Origin: JAUZRW01 sp034437755
GTDB taxonomy: Bacteria; Chloroflexota; Anaerolineae; Aggregatilineales; Phototrophicaceae
Reading direction: 5' to 3'
NCBI GenBank assembly: GCA_034437755.1
Contig: DAOTTV010000105.1
Coordinates: forward strand, 1-42,758
DNA length: 42,758 bases
Numbering within the stretch: position 1 is the stretch's first letter; each line of letters starts with the position of its first letter. Made by a program: the position numbers and the translations under genes. The notes under the pieces were generated by a model. That model saw nothing but the letters and a program-made list of their open reading frames with translations. It did not search any database and was not told the origin of the DNA. Below are positions 15,014 through 23,336 of the stretch, piece after piece.

Positions 15014-16054
15014 ATGCAATTTTGGACTGAATTTATGAGCGACCCAACTCCTATTCGCGTGATCATCGACAATCGTATGCGCCTATTGGGGACAGCATTG
15101 GCGGCGACGAGCTTCCCTCAGCAGGCACAAGCGCGCAAACGGCATCATGCCCATGCCCATGCTCGCTCGCTCACCAAATATCTGACGGACAGAGGCATGA
15201 CTACCCACCCAGCGATCGTTGCCCTGCAAGGGATGCTCGATCAAGATACGCCGCTGGAGGCGCTCTTCACGCTGGTGATGCTGATGACGTGGGAGACAGG
15301 CTTGCCCCTGAAAGCCGCCCCAGCATGGATGCCGGAGAACTTCAACCAGCAGTTGTGGGACTTTTACGAAGCGGGCGAGATCGAAAGCCTGTGGCAAGAC
15401 GAATACAACGGCAAACCAGCATGGCGCAAAGCCGAAGCACAGGTGCAGAACGCCTTCAACGATGTGTACTTCAAAGAGGTACTCACGCCCTTCGTCGGTG
15501 CGATTGATGAAGAATTCGTGTTCATGCCCAACGTCAGCTATCCGGCAGATCGTAATCTGGGCATTCGCGTCGGCAATCGTCTGATCGCGATTGTGCCGCC
15601 GCCCCTCGCATGGGGCGAGAGCGCACCCTGGCCTTATGATGAGGAGACGCGCCTCGGCGAGCATACGTATCCAGCGGCGCTCTCACAATATGCGCGCCTG
15701 CTGATGAAAGCCTACTTCGTCAAACATGCCGATCAAGTCAGCGAGGCATCGCGCAAGCCGCTTCCGGTCAACGATACGCTGAAGGCGCGTCACCCCACAT
15801 GGGAAGATCAGTTCATCGCGCTCTTCATGTCGGCGGTGGTCGCCATCTACCTTGAGGATTACGTCAGCGCGACCGAAGCGCGCGGCTATCTGCTGATGGA
15901 GCGCAAAGTCCGCAATATGACCATCCTGCCGGGCACGATCAGCGTCCTGCGCCGTTATCTACAAGAACGCGGCAACAAGTTCGAGACATTGGCGGACTTC
16001 CTGAGCGTGTTCCCGATCCAGTTGAAAGTTGCGCGTAAAATCGTCACGCTGTAA
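15014..16054 (+). CDS. Unknown conserved-looking protein
   Basis: 346 residues (or 339 from the second ATG at 15035; neither has a good RBS). No signal peptide and no long hydrophobic helix apart from FIALFMSAVVAIYLEDYV (about 257-275). The N-terminal third is rich in Ala/His/Arg (RKRHHAHAHARSLTKYL). The centre has acidic and aromatic segments (WDFYEAGEIESLWQDEYNG, then RNLGIRVGNRLIAIVPPP). The C-terminus is basic and helical. I do not recognise a family. It is followed after 21 bp by a TPR gene with a strong RBS, so the two probably form an operon. Confidence 0.6.
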   Translation: MQFWTEFMSDPTPIRVIIDNRMRLLGTALAATSFPQQAQARKRHHAHAHARSLTKYLTDRGMTTHPAIVALQGMLDQDTPLEALFTLVMLMTWETGLPLKAAPAWMPENFNQQLWDFYEAGEIESLWQDEYNGKPAWRKAEAQVQNAFNDVYFKEVLTPFVGAIDEEFVFMPNVSYPADRNLGIRVGNRLIAIVPPPLAWGESAPWPYDEETRLGEHTYPAALSQYARLLMKAYFVKHADQVSEASRKPLPVNDTLKARHPTWEDQFIALFMSAVVAIYLEDYVSATEARGYLLMERKVRNMTILPGTISVLRRYLQERGNKFETLADFLSVFPIQLKVARKIVTL

Positions 16055-16075
16055 CGTGATCGGAGGCACGCTAGC

Positions 16076-16705
16076 ATGTCGAGTGTCGATACCTATTTTG
16101 AGCAGGGGATGGCGTACTTCGAGGCGGCAGAATACGAAAAAGCCATCGAGATGTTCACCAAGTCCCTGCGCTTGAGCCTGGGCGATCTGGCAGAGATGTT
16201 GCTCTATCGCGGGATCGCCTATGCCTACTTAGAAGCCTACGATAAAGCCCTCGCGGATTTTAACGGCGCACTCCAGCGCAATGCCTACTTCGCCGATGCT
16301 TACAACGAACGCGGAAGCCTGCGCCGTATTCAGGGCGATATTGACGGCGCGATCCAAGATTTGAGCATGGCAATCCAGATTGATCCCAAACACTACGCCG
16401 CCTATTACAATCGGGGGCTTGCCTATGAGCAAAAGCGCGATTATGCCCGCGCCGTTGCCGATCTCGATAAGACGCTTGCCATCAACCCGACGATTGCCAC
16501 CGCTTATGAAGCGCGGGGACGGGTGCGCGCGGCTCTGCACGAGTTCGGCGGCGCGATACAGGATTTAGAGCGCTACTTACGCATGGGGGGCGGGCGCGAG
16601 TTCGATAATCACAGCGAAATCCAGAGTCTCATTCTTTCGCTTCGCGTCAACCGCTTGCTCAGTCGGGTGATACCGGCGCGCTTTTTGCCGACCCCCCACG
16701 CCTGA
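16076..16705 (+). CDS. TPR-repeat protein
   Basis: 209 residues behind a GGAGG box. Successive 34-residue tetratricopeptide units are visible: DTYFEQGMAYFEAAEYEKAI, then LLYRGIAYAYLEAYDKALAD, AYNERGSLRRIQGDIDGAIQ, AYYNRGLAYEQKRDYARAVA and AYEARGRVRAALHEFGGAIQ. All have the A8, G/A and A20 pattern. Such repeats form a right-handed superhelix that binds peptides of partner proteins. There is no signal peptide, so it is cytoplasmic. The C-terminal 40 residues are basic and lie outside the repeats. The partner may be the unknown protein encoded just upstream. Confidence 0.88.
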   Translation: MSSVDTYFEQGMAYFEAAEYEKAIEMFTKSLRLSLGDLAEMLLYRGIAYAYLEAYDKALADFNGALQRNAYFADAYNERGSLRRIQGDIDGAIQDLSMAIQIDPKHYAAYYNRGLAYEQKRDYARAVADLDKTLAINPTIATAYEARGRVRAALHEFGGAIQDLERYLRMGGGREFDNHSEIQSLILSLRVNRLLSRVIPARFLPTPHA

Positions 16706-16795
16706 GCGCCAGTCACCCGACACGCAGAGATAGTGAACACACGTACAGAACATGACGACTACACAATCGACACTCAGCCGTAAGGATCAGCACCG

Positions 16796-17179
16796 ATGCT
16801 CAAAACATTACTGATAGGCGCACGCCTTCGTTGTCCGCATTGCCAGTGCGGTACAATCAGCGCTGGCATTTTCCACATTCGGGCGACCTGTCCGGTTTGT
16901 GATGTGCGCTTCGAGCGTAAAGCGGGCGAATCCGCCGGCGCGAGCATCATCTGGATTTCGTTCTTGCCCGTTCTGGCATTGGCGCTGTTCTTCGGGCTGT
17001 ACGCGCTCAATCCGGATGGCTCGATGCTGATCTTACTCGGCGCGCCGGTTCTGCTGGTGCTAATGGTCGGCATCGGCTTTTATCGTCATGCGCGTGGTTT
17101 GTGGATCGCCATCGCCTATCTGACGGGCGATGTGTACGTCGATCGCGATAAAACGCCCGATCAGTACGTGCGCCATTGA
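16796..17179 (+). CDS. DUF983-type membrane protein with zinc-ribbon-like cysteines
   Basis: 127 residues, AAGGA box 9 bp upstream. Two CxxC pairs near the N-terminus (RCPHCQCG and TCPVCDVRFERKAG) precede two hydrophobic helices (IIWISFLPVLALALFFGLYA and MLILLGAPVLLVLMVGIGFY). This matches DUF983, whose members pair a probable zinc ribbon with two membrane spans and are often linked to respiratory complexes. The GDGP motif that usually follows the second CxxC is changed to GESAGA. It is followed after 23 bp by pfkB, so the two are probably cotranscribed, with no obvious functional link. Confidence 0.8.
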   Translation: MLKTLLIGARLRCPHCQCGTISAGIFHIRATCPVCDVRFERKAGESAGASIIWISFLPVLALALFFGLYALNPDGSMLILLGAPVLLVLMVGIGFYRHARGLWIAIAYLTGDVYVDRDKTPDQYVRH

Positions 17180-17202
17180 TGACACACACCTGAGGAGTTG
17201 CC

Positions 17203-18135
17203 ATGACCCGTATCATCACCTTGACGATTAACCCGACCATCGATAAGAGTTCGCGTGTCGATACCGTCGCCAGCGAGATCAAGATGCGCTGTGCCAAACC
17301 CACGTTCGACCCCGGCGGCGGTGGCATCAACGTCTCACGGGCGATCAACCATCTCGGCGGCGAAAGCCTCGCCGTCTACACCGCAGGGGGCGCGATGGGC
17401 AAGATGCTGACCGTGCTCTTGCATGAGAAAGAGGTCAACGCGCATCCGATACGCATCGACGATCTGACGCGGGTCAACCTGACCGTGTTCGAGACATCCA
17501 GCACCCTGCAATATCGCTTCGGTATGCCAGGGCCGCACATCACCGAAGCCGAATGGAAAGCCTGCAATCGTGCGATTTTAGATGTCGAGCCTGAGTATCT
17601 GGTACTCAGTGGTAGCCTCGCGCCGGGCATCCCGCATGATTATTACTTCATCCTCGCGCAACAAGCCCGCGAGCGCGATATTAAAGTGATTATCGACACA
17701 TCCGGCGAAGCCCTAGAAGCCTGTACCCGCGCCGGTGCGTACCTGATGAAGCCCAACCTGCGCGAATTGGAATTGCTCTCCGGTCATGAGTTCACGACTG
17801 AGGAAAAGCAGATCGAAGTCGCGCGCGATCTCATCAGTGGTGGCATGGCAGAAGTGCTGGTAATCTCGATGGGGAGCGCGGGCGCGATGATGGTCACGAT
17901 GGATGATGCTGTGCAGATGCGTCCGCCTATCGTGCCGATTCAGAGCAAAGTCGGCGCGGGCGATAGCATGGTCGGGGGCATCGTGTGGGCGTTGACAGCG
18001 GGCGAGTCCTTGCGCTCGGCTGTGCGCTATGGCATCGCCGCCGGCACAGCCGCCGTCATGACCCCCGGCACCGATCTCTGCCGCCGCGAAGATGTGATGG
18101 ACATCTACGGGCGCATTCACGTTCTTGGATCGTAG
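17203..18135 (+). CDS. pfkB: PfkB-family 6-phosphofructokinase (Pfk-2 type)
   Basis: 310 residues behind GAGGAG. It resembles E. coli Pfk-2 from end to end: TLTINPTIDKS, then FDPGGGGINVSRAINHLGG (PfkB signature 1), YRFGMPGP, LVLSGSLAPG, IIDTSGEAL, MKPNLRELELLSG, VISMGSAGAM and the ATP/anion-hole motif KVGAGDSMVGG with the catalytic Asp (about residue 253). Pfk-2 phosphorylates fructose 6-phosphate at C1 in glycolysis. Relatives include 1-phosphofructokinase and tagatose-6-phosphate kinase. The GGGG stretch and GAGDSMVG favour Pfk-2. No fru or lac genes are nearby. The next gene starts 4 bp after the stop. Confidence 0.85.
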   Translation: MTRIITLTINPTIDKSSRVDTVASEIKMRCAKPTFDPGGGGINVSRAINHLGGESLAVYTAGGAMGKMLTVLLHEKEVNAHPIRIDDLTRVNLTVFETSSTLQYRFGMPGPHITEAEWKACNRAILDVEPEYLVLSGSLAPGIPHDYYFILAQQARERDIKVIIDTSGEALEACTRAGAYLMKPNLRELELLSGHEFTTEEKQIEVARDLISGGMAEVLVISMGSAGAMMVTMDDAVQMRPPIVPIQSKVGAGDSMVGGIVWALTAGESLRSAVRYGIAAGTAAVMTPGTDLCRREDVMDIYGRIHVLGS

Positions 18136-18139
18136 ACTT

Positions 18140-18673
18140 ATGCCGTCAGTGTTAGAGAGGTTACCCGCCATCATGCCAAATTCAAGCTCCCCTAAGCGTC
18201 ATCGCGCTCAGCCATCGCTAATCATCGATGTGCAGTTGCCGGCATCTAGCACCGCGACGCGCCTCAATCGACTGGTGGCTTACCCACGCCGCATCAACGA
18301 CATCGGGCGTACGGTCGAGATTCGTCGCCAGATCGACGATACTTACACCTACGAAATCCGACAGAAGCGGTATCTCGGACGTGGGACGTATGCGCGCAGT
18401 GCGGTTGCGCATGGGCGCATCCACACCACAGCCGATGGCACAAGCCAGCTGACCGCGCACATCGCGCTTGGTCGTCTCTACGTCAGCCTGTTGAGCGTGA
18501 TGACCCTCGTCGGCGTGATTGCGCTGGGGCTGGTGACGACGACGATTCTGTTTTTGCCGCTGGCGATCTTACTCACGCTGGTCTTGTGCCTGCACTGGTG
18601 CTATCTTTACGCTGATTATCGTCACCTGCACGATCAGATCACGGCGATTTATGCGCGCAAACCCAAGACATAG
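18140..18673 (+). CDS. Two-TM membrane protein of unknown function
   Basis: 177 residues from ATG 18140. An in-frame TTG at 18125 overlaps pfkB and is unlikely; ATG 18173, with GAGAGG 12 bp upstream, is a fair alternative. The N-terminal 110 residues are soluble and basic, with strands (VEIRRQIDDTYTYEIRQKRY). Two hydrophobic helices follow (YVSLLSVMTLVGVIALGLV and LPLAILLTLVLCLHWCYLY) and a short cytoplasmic-looking tail (HDQITAIYARKPKT). Family not recognised. It runs 4 bp behind pfkB, presumably in the same transcript. Confidence 0.5.
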   Translation: MPSVLERLPAIMPNSSSPKRHRAQPSLIIDVQLPASSTATRLNRLVAYPRRINDIGRTVEIRRQIDDTYTYEIRQKRYLGRGTYARSAVAHGRIHTTADGTSQLTAHIALGRLYVSLLSVMTLVGVIALGLVTTTILFLPLAILLTLVLCLHWCYLYADYRHLHDQITAIYARKPKT

Positions 18674-18712
18674 CCAGCACATTAGAATTTTTTCGCTGGG
18701 CTGGAATCGGGC

Positions 18713-18718
18713 TATAAT
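18713..18718 (+). promoter_or_regulatory. -10 element (TATAAT) before the 18761 gene
   Basis: Perfect TATAAT with a poor -35 (TTTTCG at 17 bp spacing), about 43 bp before the start codon. Confidence 0.4.
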
Positions 18719-18760
18719 GAGGGAAAATGTGCGACCAATCAATTTGGGAGAAACCGTGTC

Positions 18761-19261
18761 ATGTTGGACTTCATCAATCGTGTGCGTAAATTCGACGTGC
18801 GAAAGCTGGAATGGTGGCAGATTGCGCTCGGCATCGCGGGGGCGATCGTCGCGCTGTACGTGGTCTTCCAGATCATCCGCTTCTTGTTCACGCTCGTGCC
18901 GATTGCGCTCGCCGTTCTCGGTATTTATTTCGTCTATCGCTGGCTTTCGAGCCGTAGTGAAGAACTGCCCGAAGAGGCGACCAAAAGCAAGAATGAACGC
19001 GAAGTCGATCAGGCGGTAGCGACGGTGCAAGCTAACCAGACGGGCGAAATCCAGCCCGAAGCCGCCGCCACGCAAGACGATGATGAAAATCTCGCCGTGA
19101 AGCAGGTCGTCAATCCTGAGACGGGCTTCAAAGAGCCGGACATCAGCCGCTTGATCGAGCGGGAAGAAGAGAAAATGCGCGAAGCCGATAAAGTCACCGA
19201 AGATATTATGGCGCAGATCGAAGCGCGCCGCCGTCGTCTGCGGGGCGAGGACGACAGTTAA
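18761..19261 (+). CDS. Membrane protein with charged coiled-coil tail
   Basis: 166 residues, GGGAG box upstream. After a short amphipathic start (MLDFINRVRKFDVRKLEWWQ) come two closely spaced hydrophobic helices (IALGIAGAIVALYVVFQIIR and LFTLVPIALAVLGIYFVYRW). The C-terminal 90 residues are highly charged: NPETGFKEPDISRLIEREEE, then KMREADKVTEDIMAQIEARR, a likely coiled coil. The overall design suggests an inner-membrane scaffold. No family or catalytic motif recognised. It has its own -10 element and is followed by a hairpin at 19279-19314. Confidence 0.6.
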   Translation: MLDFINRVRKFDVRKLEWWQIALGIAGAIVALYVVFQIIRFLFTLVPIALAVLGIYFVYRWLSSRSEELPEEATKSKNEREVDQAVATVQANQTGEIQPEAAATQDDDENLAVKQVVNPETGFKEPDISRLIEREEEKMREADKVTEDIMAQIEARRRRLRGEDDS

Positions 19262-19278
19262 ACGCGACGTGGATCACC

Positions 19279-19314
19279 CGACAGTGCGCCCGTCAGATGA
19301 CGGGTTCGCTGTCG
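19279..19314 (+). terminator. Bipartite hairpin after the coiled-coil membrane protein
   Basis: Inner stem CCCGTCA-GA-TGACGGG (19289-19304) nested in an outer stem CGACAG/CTGTCG. There is no T-run, so termination is uncertain; it may protect the mRNA 3' end. Confidence 0.45.
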
Positions 19315-19346
19315 CCAAGTCTTACCCCTACTCACATAAATCCGCA

Positions 19347-19375
19347 TTGTATCCCCTGCATCTCCTTGCTATGCT
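19347..19375 (+). promoter_or_regulatory. Promoter of the sulfatase-family gene
   Basis: TTGTAT, 17-bp spacer, TATGCT, 46 bp before the start codon. Confidence 0.5.
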
Positions 19376-19421
19376 ACAAGCCGAGATAGGCCCGACTAGC
19401 CACATATAGAAACAAACACCA

Positions 19422-20972
19422 ATGACATCGAAACCAAACGTGCTTTTCATCATTCTTGATACCCAGCGTCGCGATCATTTATCGCTCTACGGGTACGAGC
19501 GCGAGACATCGCCCCGCCTCGACAACTTCGCGCAGGGGGCAACGATTTTTGAACGGGCAATCGCGCCAGCCCAGTGGACGATACCGGCGCATGGGTCGTT
19601 ATTCACCGGCGTTTATCCGACCACACACCAGCTCACACAGGCGTTTCAGCGGCTCTCCGGCGTACACCCGACCCTCGCTGAAATTTTGCGCGTGGCGGAT
19701 TATAAAACCGTCGCCTTCTGCAACAATCCCTTGCTAGGTGTGCTCGATCACGATTTACGGCGCGGCTTCGACGAATTTTATAACTACGCCGGCGCATCGC
19801 CCAACCGCCCGCGTGACCAACAGCGTCCGGCGATCATGCGGCGGCTTACCGATGAATTCCGGCGGCTTGCCCAGCACGTCATCAACCAGTTCGCCACCAG
19901 TGATGTCCTGTTTCGGGCGGCGACGAATCCGCTGGTGGTGCCGATCTGGTCGCGCTTGGGCAGTTTCACCGGACACACCGAACACTCGGTCAATGATTTG
20001 ATTGATTACTGGGCACAACATAGCGCTAGCGGCGACGACCGCCCGCTGTTCGCCTTCTTGAATTTGATGGGCACGCACACGCCCTATCGCCCGCCTGCCA
20101 ATTACGTCGATCAGATCGCGCTAGATTTGCGCCACGATCGCCAATCGCGCCAGTTCATCACGCGCTTCAATGCCTCCGCCGCGCAGTGGCTCAGCCCTAA
20201 CGAAACCCCGCTCGCGGACTGGCAACGCTACGCGCTGGATAGTTACTACGATGCCGAGATCGCGCATCAGGACGTGCATCTCGGTCGCCTGCTGGATTAT
20301 ATGAAGCGCTCCGGCGCGTTGGATGATACGCTGGTCATCATCGTCGCCGATCATGGCGAGGGACATGGCGATCATGATTACATGGGGCATAGCTTCGTCG
20401 TGTTTCAGGAATTGGTGCATGTGCCGCTGATTATCCATTATCCCGAGCGCTTCCCGGCCGGTAAACGCGTGACGACCAACATCAGCACGCGCCGCCTGTT
20501 CCACACCATTCTGGATGTCGCACAGGTGACACCGCCACTGGCAGAGGACGACCCCAACGCCGATGTTGAAGGCTTATCGCTGCTGGCATCGCTCAACGGC
20601 AAGCCCGATACCGAGCGTGGCATCGCCTATGCCGAAGCGATCCCGCCGCTGACAATGCTCAATCTCTTGAAGCACGATAAGCAACATATGATCGAGCAAC
20701 GCCGCCTGATGCACGTCCGGCGTGGGGTGTATCAGGATGATTATAAGCTAGCCTTAGTTGGTGATGAGGTCGAGAGCCTGTACAACGTCGCGCACGATCC
20801 CGCCGAAGCGCACGATGTCGCCGCCGATCACCCGCAGGTCGCCGGGGATTTGCAGGATAAAATCACTGCTTTCGTGACCACAGCGACCGATCAACGGCGT
20901 GATAGCGTCCAGCAGAGCGAGTTGAGCGATAGCGTGCTGGAGAATCTGCGCGCGCTGGGCTACATAGACTGA
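19422..20972 (+). CDS. Sulfatase-family hydrolase with Thr at the nucleophile position
   Basis: 516 residues, alkaline-phosphatase superfamily. NVLFIILDTQRRDHLSLYGY holds the first metal ligand (Asp13). The nucleophile segment reads APAQWTIPAHGSLFTGVYPT, where sulfatases have CxPSR with a formylglycine made from Cys or Ser. Here Thr53 takes that place. A second metal site is seen in VIIVADHGEGHGDHDYMGHS. With Thr as nucleophile the enzyme more likely acts as a phospho- or sulfo-ester hydrolase or transferase of the phosphoethanolamine/phosphonate type than as a classical FGly sulfatase. No signal peptide, so cytoplasmic. It is convergent with the M20 gene with 1 bp between the stops. Confidence 0.85.
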   Translation: MTSKPNVLFIILDTQRRDHLSLYGYERETSPRLDNFAQGATIFERAIAPAQWTIPAHGSLFTGVYPTTHQLTQAFQRLSGVHPTLAEILRVADYKTVAFCNNPLLGVLDHDLRRGFDEFYNYAGASPNRPRDQQRPAIMRRLTDEFRRLAQHVINQFATSDVLFRAATNPLVVPIWSRLGSFTGHTEHSVNDLIDYWAQHSASGDDRPLFAFLNLMGTHTPYRPPANYVDQIALDLRHDRQSRQFITRFNASAAQWLSPNETPLADWQRYALDSYYDAEIAHQDVHLGRLLDYMKRSGALDDTLVIIVADHGEGHGDHDYMGHSFVVFQELVHVPLIIHYPERFPAGKRVTTNISTRRLFHTILDVAQVTPPLAEDDPNADVEGLSLLASLNGKPDTERGIAYAEAIPPLTMLNLLKHDKQHMIEQRRLMHVRRGVYQDDYKLALVGDEVESLYNVAHDPAEAHDVAADHPQVAGDLQDKITAFVTTATDQRRDSVQQSELSDSVLENLRALGYID

Positions 20973-20973
20973 C

Positions 20974-22173
20974 TCAGGCCTGCGGCGGAATCAGATAATC
21001 GGCAAGCGCACTGCACATCACGCGCACGCCGATCGGCAGAACGTCCTCATCAAAATCGAAGCGCGGGTGATGATGCCCGTAGATCATGCCCTTGCGCGGG
21101 TTCGATGCGCCGAGCAAAAAGTACATGCCGGGGATGTCCTCCAGCATGTACGAGACATCTTCCGATGCCATCGTGCGCAGATCCTCGGCGAGATCGTCCT
21201 CGTCGAAGATCGTCAGCAGGGGGGCACGCAGGCGATCGACCACCTCGGGATGGTTGACGACGGGAATCGTCAAGTGCTTGATAAACACGTCCGCCACGCA
21301 CCTTACTGCCTCGCACACCGCGCGACTGACATCGCGAATATGCTGTTCGAGCAATTCGGACGTGAGCGCATTGAAGGTGCGAAACGTGCCCATGATTTCG
21401 ACGTGTTCAGGGATGATATTATGGCGCATCGTCGGCGTTTTTAAGCCCGTGACCGATAGCACGACTGCGCCATCCATCGCGTTCATGCGCCGCCCGACGA
21501 TTGTATGCAGGGCGGTAATCAGCTGTCCGGTACAGGCGACGGGGTCAATCGTCGTGTGGGGCATCGCCGCGTGCCCGCCCTTGCCGCGCACAATGATATG
21601 AAAGATCGATGAACCGGACATCGTCGCGCCCTTCGCCACGCCGATTTTACCGATTTCTAGCGGTTGCCAGAGGTGCAAGCCGAGGCTAATATCCGGCGCA
21701 GGGTCTTCTAGCACGCCGTCGTTAATCATCGCTAACGCGCCACCTGCGCCTTCTTCGCCGGGCTGGAATACGAATTTGATGCGCCCGTGGATTTTGTCGC
21801 GGTGCTTCGCCATCACTTTGGCGACCGCTAGCGCGATGGTCATGTGGCCATCGTGACCGCAGGCGTGCATCTTACCCGGCGTTTGTGAGATAAAAGGATG
21901 CGTGTTCTCTTCCTGAATCGGCAGGGCATCCATATCTGCCCGATAGAGTACCGTCTCACCCGCGTGATCGCCTTCTAGAATACCGACGACACCCGTCTGG
22001 GCAATGCCGGTCTGGATGTCTAGCCCTAATTGCTGGAGTTCATCGGCGATGATGCCAGCGGTGCGCGTCTCCTCAAACGCGAGTTCTGGATGTTGATGAA
22101 AATCGCGCCGACGGGTAATCATCTCTTCGTAAAGCGCGTATGCTTCCTGTTCAAAATCAATGCCGTGTGCCAC
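20974..22173 (-). CDS. M20-family amidohydrolase (N-acyl amino acid / IAA-amino acid hydrolase type)
   Basis: 399 residues from a GTG start, with AAGGATG just upstream. Metal-dependent amidohydrolases of this type cleave N-acetyl, hippuryl or indole-acetyl amino acids. Ligands and motifs are complete: YRADMDALPI, MHACGHDGHMTIAL (Cys and His), QPGEEGAGGA (Glu pair), GLHLW (His), the dimerisation-domain start GSSIFHIIVRGKGGHAAMPH, and the C-terminal YGHHHPRFDFDE (His). It is a cytosolic two-domain enzyme of standard length. The neighbours do not show which acyl amino acid is used. It is divergent from the YbjN-like gene. Confidence 0.9.
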   Translation of the reverse strand: MAHGIDFEQEAYALYEEMITRRRDFHQHPELAFEETRTAGIIADELQQLGLDIQTGIAQTGVVGILEGDHAGETVLYRADMDALPIQEENTHPFISQTPGKMHACGHDGHMTIALAVAKVMAKHRDKIHGRIKFVFQPGEEGAGGALAMINDGVLEDPAPDISLGLHLWQPLEIGKIGVAKGATMSGSSIFHIIVRGKGGHAAMPHTTIDPVACTGQLITALHTIVGRRMNAMDGAVVLSVTGLKTPTMRHNIIPEHVEIMGTFRTFNALTSELLEQHIRDVSRAVCEAVRCVADVFIKHLTIPVVNHPEVVDRLRAPLLTIFDEDDLAEDLRTMASEDVSYMLEDIPGMYFLLGASNPRKGMIYGHHHPRFDFDEDVLPIGVRVMCSALADYLIPPQA

Positions 22174-22327
22174 AGTACATCCTTCGTCGTTGGCTACCGA
22201 ATCAAAGATAGAATACAGTCATCGATGCTTGATTGGCGCGCATTAATGACCGCTTATGCTCATTTTATGCGCTCAGTACGCGAGTACAATGAAGAAACGC
22301 CCGCTAGCTATGAGCATGACCTTAATG

Positions 22328-22357
22328 TTGGCAAATGGGGCGGGCTTCTGCTACGAT
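22328..22357 (+). promoter_or_regulatory. Candidate promoter of the YbjN-like gene
   Basis: TTGGCA, 18-bp spacer, TACGAT, about 60 bp upstream of the chosen start. Moderate match. Confidence 0.35.
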
Positions 22358-22416
22358 GCGCGGGAACCAGCGCGATACCGATCATACACAGCTTTTTAGC
22401 GAAGGGAATAATGCCG

Positions 22417-23022
22417 ATGAGCCAGACAGATCCGCTAATATTCAACGCGATGATTGAATTCTTCGATGAAGACGAGTGGCAGTACCAGTGGGAAGTGGGC
22501 TTGTCGATCCTCAGCATGGGCTTTAGTGGGATGAATGGCAAGTGGATGTGTTATGCACAGGCACGCGAAGCCCAGCGTCAATTTGTCTTTTACTCGGTCT
22601 TGCCTGTCAACGTCCCCGCCAACAAACGCGCCGACGTTGCCGAGTTCATCACACGGGCGAATTACGGCATGATTATCGGCAATTGGGAGATGGATTATAC
22701 CGATGGCGAAGTGCGCTACAAAACCAGCATGGATGTCGAAGGGATCGACATCAGTGCGCCGATGATCCGACAACTGGTCTATGCCAATCTGGTCGTCACT
22801 GATCGCTATCTGACGGGCATCATGCGCGTGATGTACAGCGACCTACCGCCCGCGCACATCCTTGAAGATATTGAAGATATCGAGACCTATAGCACGGCTA
22901 CTGGCGACGACGATGATCCCTTCTTCGACGATCTCGATGATTTTGACGAGGACGATGACGATTACTGGGACGAGAGCGACGATGACGACGCGCCCGCCCC
23001 GGACGACGACCCGCCGCAATGA
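22417..23022 (+). CDS. YbjN-domain protein with very acidic C-terminal tail
   Basis: 201 residues from the ATG at 22417 (22411 is equally possible); GAAGGG lies just upstream. The longer frame extending to 22030 overlaps the divergent M20 gene and is not coding there. The domain (IFNAMIEFFDEDEWQYQWEV, then ANKRADVAEFITRANYGMII, GNWEMDYTDGEVRYKTSMDV and RQLVYANLVVTDRYLTGIMR) matches the YbjN/type III secretion chaperone-like fold, which binds helices of partner proteins. The last 45 residues are almost all Asp/Glu (FFDDLDDFDEDDDDYWDE), a probably disordered polyanion. Its role is unknown; YbjN affects motility and stress in E. coli. Confidence 0.75.
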   Translation: MSQTDPLIFNAMIEFFDEDEWQYQWEVGLSILSMGFSGMNGKWMCYAQAREAQRQFVFYSVLPVNVPANKRADVAEFITRANYGMIIGNWEMDYTDGEVRYKTSMDVEGIDISAPMIRQLVYANLVVTDRYLTGIMRVMYSDLPPAHILEDIEDIETYSTATGDDDDPFFDDLDDFDEDDDDYWDESDDDDAPAPDDDPPQ

Positions 23023-23077
23023 CGATCATCGACGGGAGGCAATCGCTCGCTATGGGGGCATCATGTCTAACCAATGC

Positions 23078-23198
23078 GGGTCTTTCGTATCTTGCGTGGT
23101 CACGCTCTTTTCGTCCCTTTTTTGAAACAAGGGAACGTCAAAAACTTTTGCCTTTCTGAACGCATAGCGTTCAAAAACCACACGAAATTTAAGGAGCC
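23078..23198 (+). mobile_element. MITE-like element, copy B (121 bp)
   Basis: Starts with GGGTCTTTCGTAT, CTTGCGTGGT. The first 84 bp match element C at 78 of 84 positions. The right end (ACCACACGAAAT, TTAAGGAGCC) is a decayed version of the A/C right end. It contains one perfect hairpin, GAACGC-ATA-GCGTTC (23158-23172). The flanking octamers ACCAATGC (left) and ATTAACGC (right) agree at 5 of 8, and all three differences are C/T transitions, as expected for an old target duplication. It lies between two plus-strand genes. Confidence 0.75.
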
Positions 23199-23264
23199 AT
23201 TAACGCTTAACACAAATCCGCACGAAAGGTTATGAAATTCGTGTGAAAGTGCGCGATCATCGGG

Positions 23265-23292
23265 TTGCGGTATCGGTATCGCGTGTTAAAAT
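23265..23292 (+). promoter_or_regulatory. Promoter of the LPATG surface-protein gene
   Basis: TTGCGG, 16-bp spacer, TAAAAT, about 45 bp before the start codon. It lies just outside element B. Confidence 0.5.
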
Positions 23293-23336
23293 ATTCGCTC
23301 GTAGCTATCTATTTATCTTTGCGGAGGTTCGGTCTT

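Noticed and set aside
22030..22410. N-terminal extension of the YbjN-like protein
   Set aside because: It overlaps the divergent M20 gene and the divergent promoter region; RBS supports 22411/22417.
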